A DNA stretch of 9,121 nucleotides, taken from contig DIZT01000259.1 of the NCBI GenBank assembly GCA_002427975.1, positions 364 to 9,484 of the forward strand. The letters run 5' to 3'. The translations under genes were made by a program, and so were the position numbers. Positions within the stretch are counted from its first letter, which is position 1. Each line of letters starts with the position of its first letter. The notes under the pieces were generated by a model, which did no database searches, was not told the origin of the DNA, and saw only the letters and a program-made list of their open reading frames with translations. The DNA comes from Micrococcaceae bacterium UBA6021 (GTDB taxonomy: Bacteria > Actinomycetota > Actinomycetes > Actinomycetales > Micrococcaceae). This document shows, piece after piece, positions 7,191 through 9,121 of this stretch.

Positions 7191-7197
7191 AGGACCC

Positions 7198-8616
7198 GTG
7201 ACTAGCGAACAGACAAAGACTTTTGACCTCTCGGCATCCTTCAAGGCCTACGACGTCCGGGGGATCGTGGGTGATTCCATCACGGCCGAAATCGTCGAAG
7301 CCGTGGGTGCCGCGTTCGTTGATGTCCTGGACCTGGAGGGCCAGACCGTCCTGGTAGGCGGCGACATGCGTCCCTCATCCCCCGAGTTCGCCAAGGCGTT
7401 CGCTGACGGCGCAGCCACCCGCGGCGCCAACGTCAGGCTCCTTGACCTGATCTCCACCGATGAGCTCTACTTCGCCTGCGGGCACCTCAACGCGCCCGGC
7501 GCTACGTTCACCGCCAGCCACAACCCTGCCGAATACAACGGCATCAAGATGGCCAAGGCAGGCGCTCAGCCCATCTCCTCAGAATCGGGCCTCAAAGAGA
7601 TCCAGGCCCTCGCCGAGCGGTACCTAAACACGGGCTCCATCCCGGCGGCCGCCACGCGTGGCCTGATCGGAGTCCATGACGTCCTCAAGGACTACTCCGA
7701 GTACCTCCGCAAGCTGGTGGACCTTTCCGGATCCCGCCCGCTCAAGGTGGTTGTGGACGCAGGCAACGGCATGGCCGGCCTCACCACCCCCGCCGTCCTG
7801 GGCGACGCCCTCCTGCCCAAGCTGCCGTTCGAGATCATCCCCCTCTACTTTGAGCTGGACGGTTCCTTCCCGAACCACCCCGCGAACCCCCTCGAGCCGG
7901 AGAACCTCCGCGACCTGCAGGCCGCCGTCGTCAAGCACGGCGCCGATATCGGCCTGGCGTTCGATGGCGACGCCGACCGCTGCTTCGTCATCGACGAAAA
8001 GGGCGAGCCCGTGTCGCCGTCGGCCATCACCGGCATGGTGGCACGCCGCGAAATCGCGCGCGCCCAGGAGCAGGGCGAGGCAACGCCCACCATCATCCAC
8101 AATCTGCTCACCTCCCGTGCGGTGCCCGAGCTTGTAGAGCACGACGGCGGACGCGCCGTCCGCACGCGCGTGGGCCATTCCTTCATCAAGGCAGTCATGG
8201 CTGAGGAAGGTGCCGTGTTCGGCGGCGAGCACTCTGCCCACTTCTACTTCCGCGACTTCTGGAACGCAGACACAGGGATGCTGGCAGCAATGCACGTGCT
8301 CGCAGCCCTCGGCGAACAGGACGGCCCGCTGTCCGAGCTCGGCCGCGAGTACGAGCCCTACGTCTCCTCCGGTGAGATCAACTCCGAAATCGAGGACAAG
8401 GCCGGAGCCGTTGAGCGCGTCCGCGCAGACTTTGCCGCCGAGGACATCACCGTAGACACGATGGACGGCAGCACCTTCACAGCCAACGACGGCAGCTACT
8501 GGTTCAACCTTCGCCCGTCCAACACCGAGCCCTTCCTGCGACTGAACGTGGAGGCAACGGACCGGCCCATCATGGAACGTGTCCGCGACCGCGTGTTGAC
8601 CAATGTCCGGCGCTAA
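7198..8616 (+). CDS. manB: Phosphomannomutase/phosphoglucomutase
   Basis: A 472-residue cytoplasmic enzyme of the alpha-D-phosphohexomutase superfamily that interconverts hexose-6-phosphate and hexose-1-phosphate (mannose and/or glucose). All four active-site loops are intact: the phosphoserine loop TASHNP with Ser107; the metal-binding loop DGDADR, residues 256-261 (Asp256, Asp258, Asp260); the sugar-specificity loop GEHSAH, 343-348; and the phosphate-binding loop RPSNTEP, 439-445. Length is normal for bacterial ManB/Pmm (about 450-475). GEHSAH is typical of enzymes that use mannose and glucose phosphates, so a dual role is possible and the symbol is tentative. The start is the GTG at 7198, with a -10-like TAAGAT 7 bp upstream. 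Mannose-1-phosphate would supply GDP-mannose for glycolipids, lipoglycans and protein mannosylation in actinobacteria. The stop codon lies inside the next gene (14-bp overlap), so the two are likely co-transcribed and translationally coupled. Confidence 0.95.
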   Translation: MTSEQTKTFDLSASFKAYDVRGIVGDSITAEIVEAVGAAFVDVLDLEGQTVLVGGDMRPSSPEFAKAFADGAATRGANVRLLDLISTDELYFACGHLNAPGATFTASHNPAEYNGIKMAKAGAQPISSESGLKEIQALAERYLNTGSIPAAATRGLIGVHDVLKDYSEYLRKLVDLSGSRPLKVVVDAGNGMAGLTTPAVLGDALLPKLPFEIIPLYFELDGSFPNHPANPLEPENLRDLQAAVVKHGADIGLAFDGDADRCFVIDEKGEPVSPSAITGMVARREIARAQEQGEATPTIIHNLLTSRAVPELVEHDGGRAVRTRVGHSFIKAVMAEEGAVFGGEHSAHFYFRDFWNADTGMLAAMHVLAALGEQDGPLSELGREYEPYVSSGEINSEIEDKAGAVERVRADFAAEDITVDTMDGSTFTANDGSYWFNLRPSNTEPFLRLNVEATDRPIMERVRDRVLTNVRR

Positions 8617-9112
8617 GCAGCACGTGGCCAGTGAAACCACGGACGGCCCGGCGGCTGTAACTTCGTGGCGGGATTCCGTTCCGGAGGCCTCAGCCACGGA
8701 CCTGGAAAACCTGTTGGGCACAGGCGTAGGCGCAGCCCAGGAACAGCTCCAGCGAAACGGCGGCTTCCTGCCGTTCGCGCTGGTGGTGGAGAACGACGGC
8801 GAAGTCCGCCTGGTGGCCGTCACTCCGGCTGATGCCCAAGACGGTTCCGACGCAGACTTCGACGCCGACTCGATGATCCGCGACCTCACCGAGCTGCTCC
8901 GGCAGAACCGGGCGGATTTCCGGGCGGCAGCGATTGTGTGCGACATCGTCCTGGTCGAAGAGGAAACGGACGCCATCCACGTAGCCGCTGAACACCGCGA
9001 TGGCTCCGTTTTCGCCGCCGTCCTCCCCTACGCCGCCAACACCGGGACCCGCGAATGGGACTTTGGCCAGCTCACCGCTGACGCCAACGAACCCACCGTC
9101 TGGGTGGACTAG
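8603..9112 (+). CDS. Small acidic protein of unknown function, coupled to the mutase gene
   Basis: A 169-residue protein I do not recognise. It is rich in Asp and Glu, with few Lys. About 30 N-terminal residues look unstructured (Ala, Ser, Thr, Pro). A predicted helix LENLLGTGVGAAQEQLQ follows, then a strand pair FLPFALVVEN/EVRLVAVTP, an acidic loop, a helix DSMIRDLTELLRQN, and strands FRAAAIVCDIVLVE/AIHVAAEH/VFAAVLPYA, an alpha/beta pattern. No signal peptide, membrane segment or catalytic motif is visible, so it is probably a soluble cytoplasmic protein. I use the ATG at 8603, which overlaps the mutase stop by 14 bp; an in-frame GTG at 8624 would remove the overlap and seven residues. Codon use matches its neighbours. 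The overlap suggests joint expression with the mutase, but does not prove a shared function. Confidence 0.8.
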   Translation: MSGAKQHVASETTDGPAAVTSWRDSVPEASATDLENLLGTGVGAAQEQLQRNGGFLPFALVVENDGEVRLVAVTPADAQDGSDADFDADSMIRDLTELLRQNRADFRAAAIVCDIVLVEEETDAIHVAAEHRDGSVFAAVLPYAANTGTREWDFGQLTADANEPTVWVD

Positions 9113-9121
9113 ACCGCAGCC

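Noticed and set aside
7624..8976. 450-residue open frame on the minus strand
   Set aside because: It is antisense to the mutase active-site loops and the small unknown gene; a shadow frame.

Overview
The window is a high-GC stretch (codon third positions mostly G or C) with the gene content and sequence style of a Micrococcaceae actinobacterium, most like Arthrobacter/Pseudarthrobacter. This is inferred from protein family resemblance, a tRNA with no encoded CCA end, and start codons placed as if transcripts were leaderless. It looks like chromosomal housekeeping DNA. I see no insertion sequence, CRISPR array, integrase, phage gene or obvious island.

Layout, left to right. A partial FAD/NAD(P)-binding oxidoreductase-like gene runs leftward off the start of the window. 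It is divergent from a complete cytoplasmic S9 prolyl-oligopeptidase-type serine peptidase gene. A well-formed tRNA-Ser(GCT) gene follows, with its own promoter, a small leader hairpin and a strong intrinsic terminator. Between that terminator and the next gene lies a 46-bp near-perfect palindrome that no gene explains. A 14-segment DHA2-type MFS exporter gene follows. Its 3' end runs 77 bp into the 3' end of the convergent recQ gene. RecQ here is a fusion: helicase core, zinc-binding subdomain, and a C-terminal phosphoribosyltransferase-like domain where many RecQ proteins carry HRDC. Divergent from recQ is a phosphomannomutase/phosphoglucomutase gene (manB-like), which overlaps a small acidic protein gene of unknown function by 14 bp.

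The genes form separate units rather than one pathway. The only likely co-transcribed pair is the mutase and the small unknown gene. The mutase would feed mannose-1-phosphate or glucose-1-phosphate into GDP-mannose, glycan and cell-envelope synthesis.

I did not find an obviously new multi-gene system. The items most worth a second look are the RecQ-phosphoribosyltransferase fusion, the 46-bp palindrome, the tail-to-tail overlap of the exporter with recQ, and the small protein tied to the mutase.
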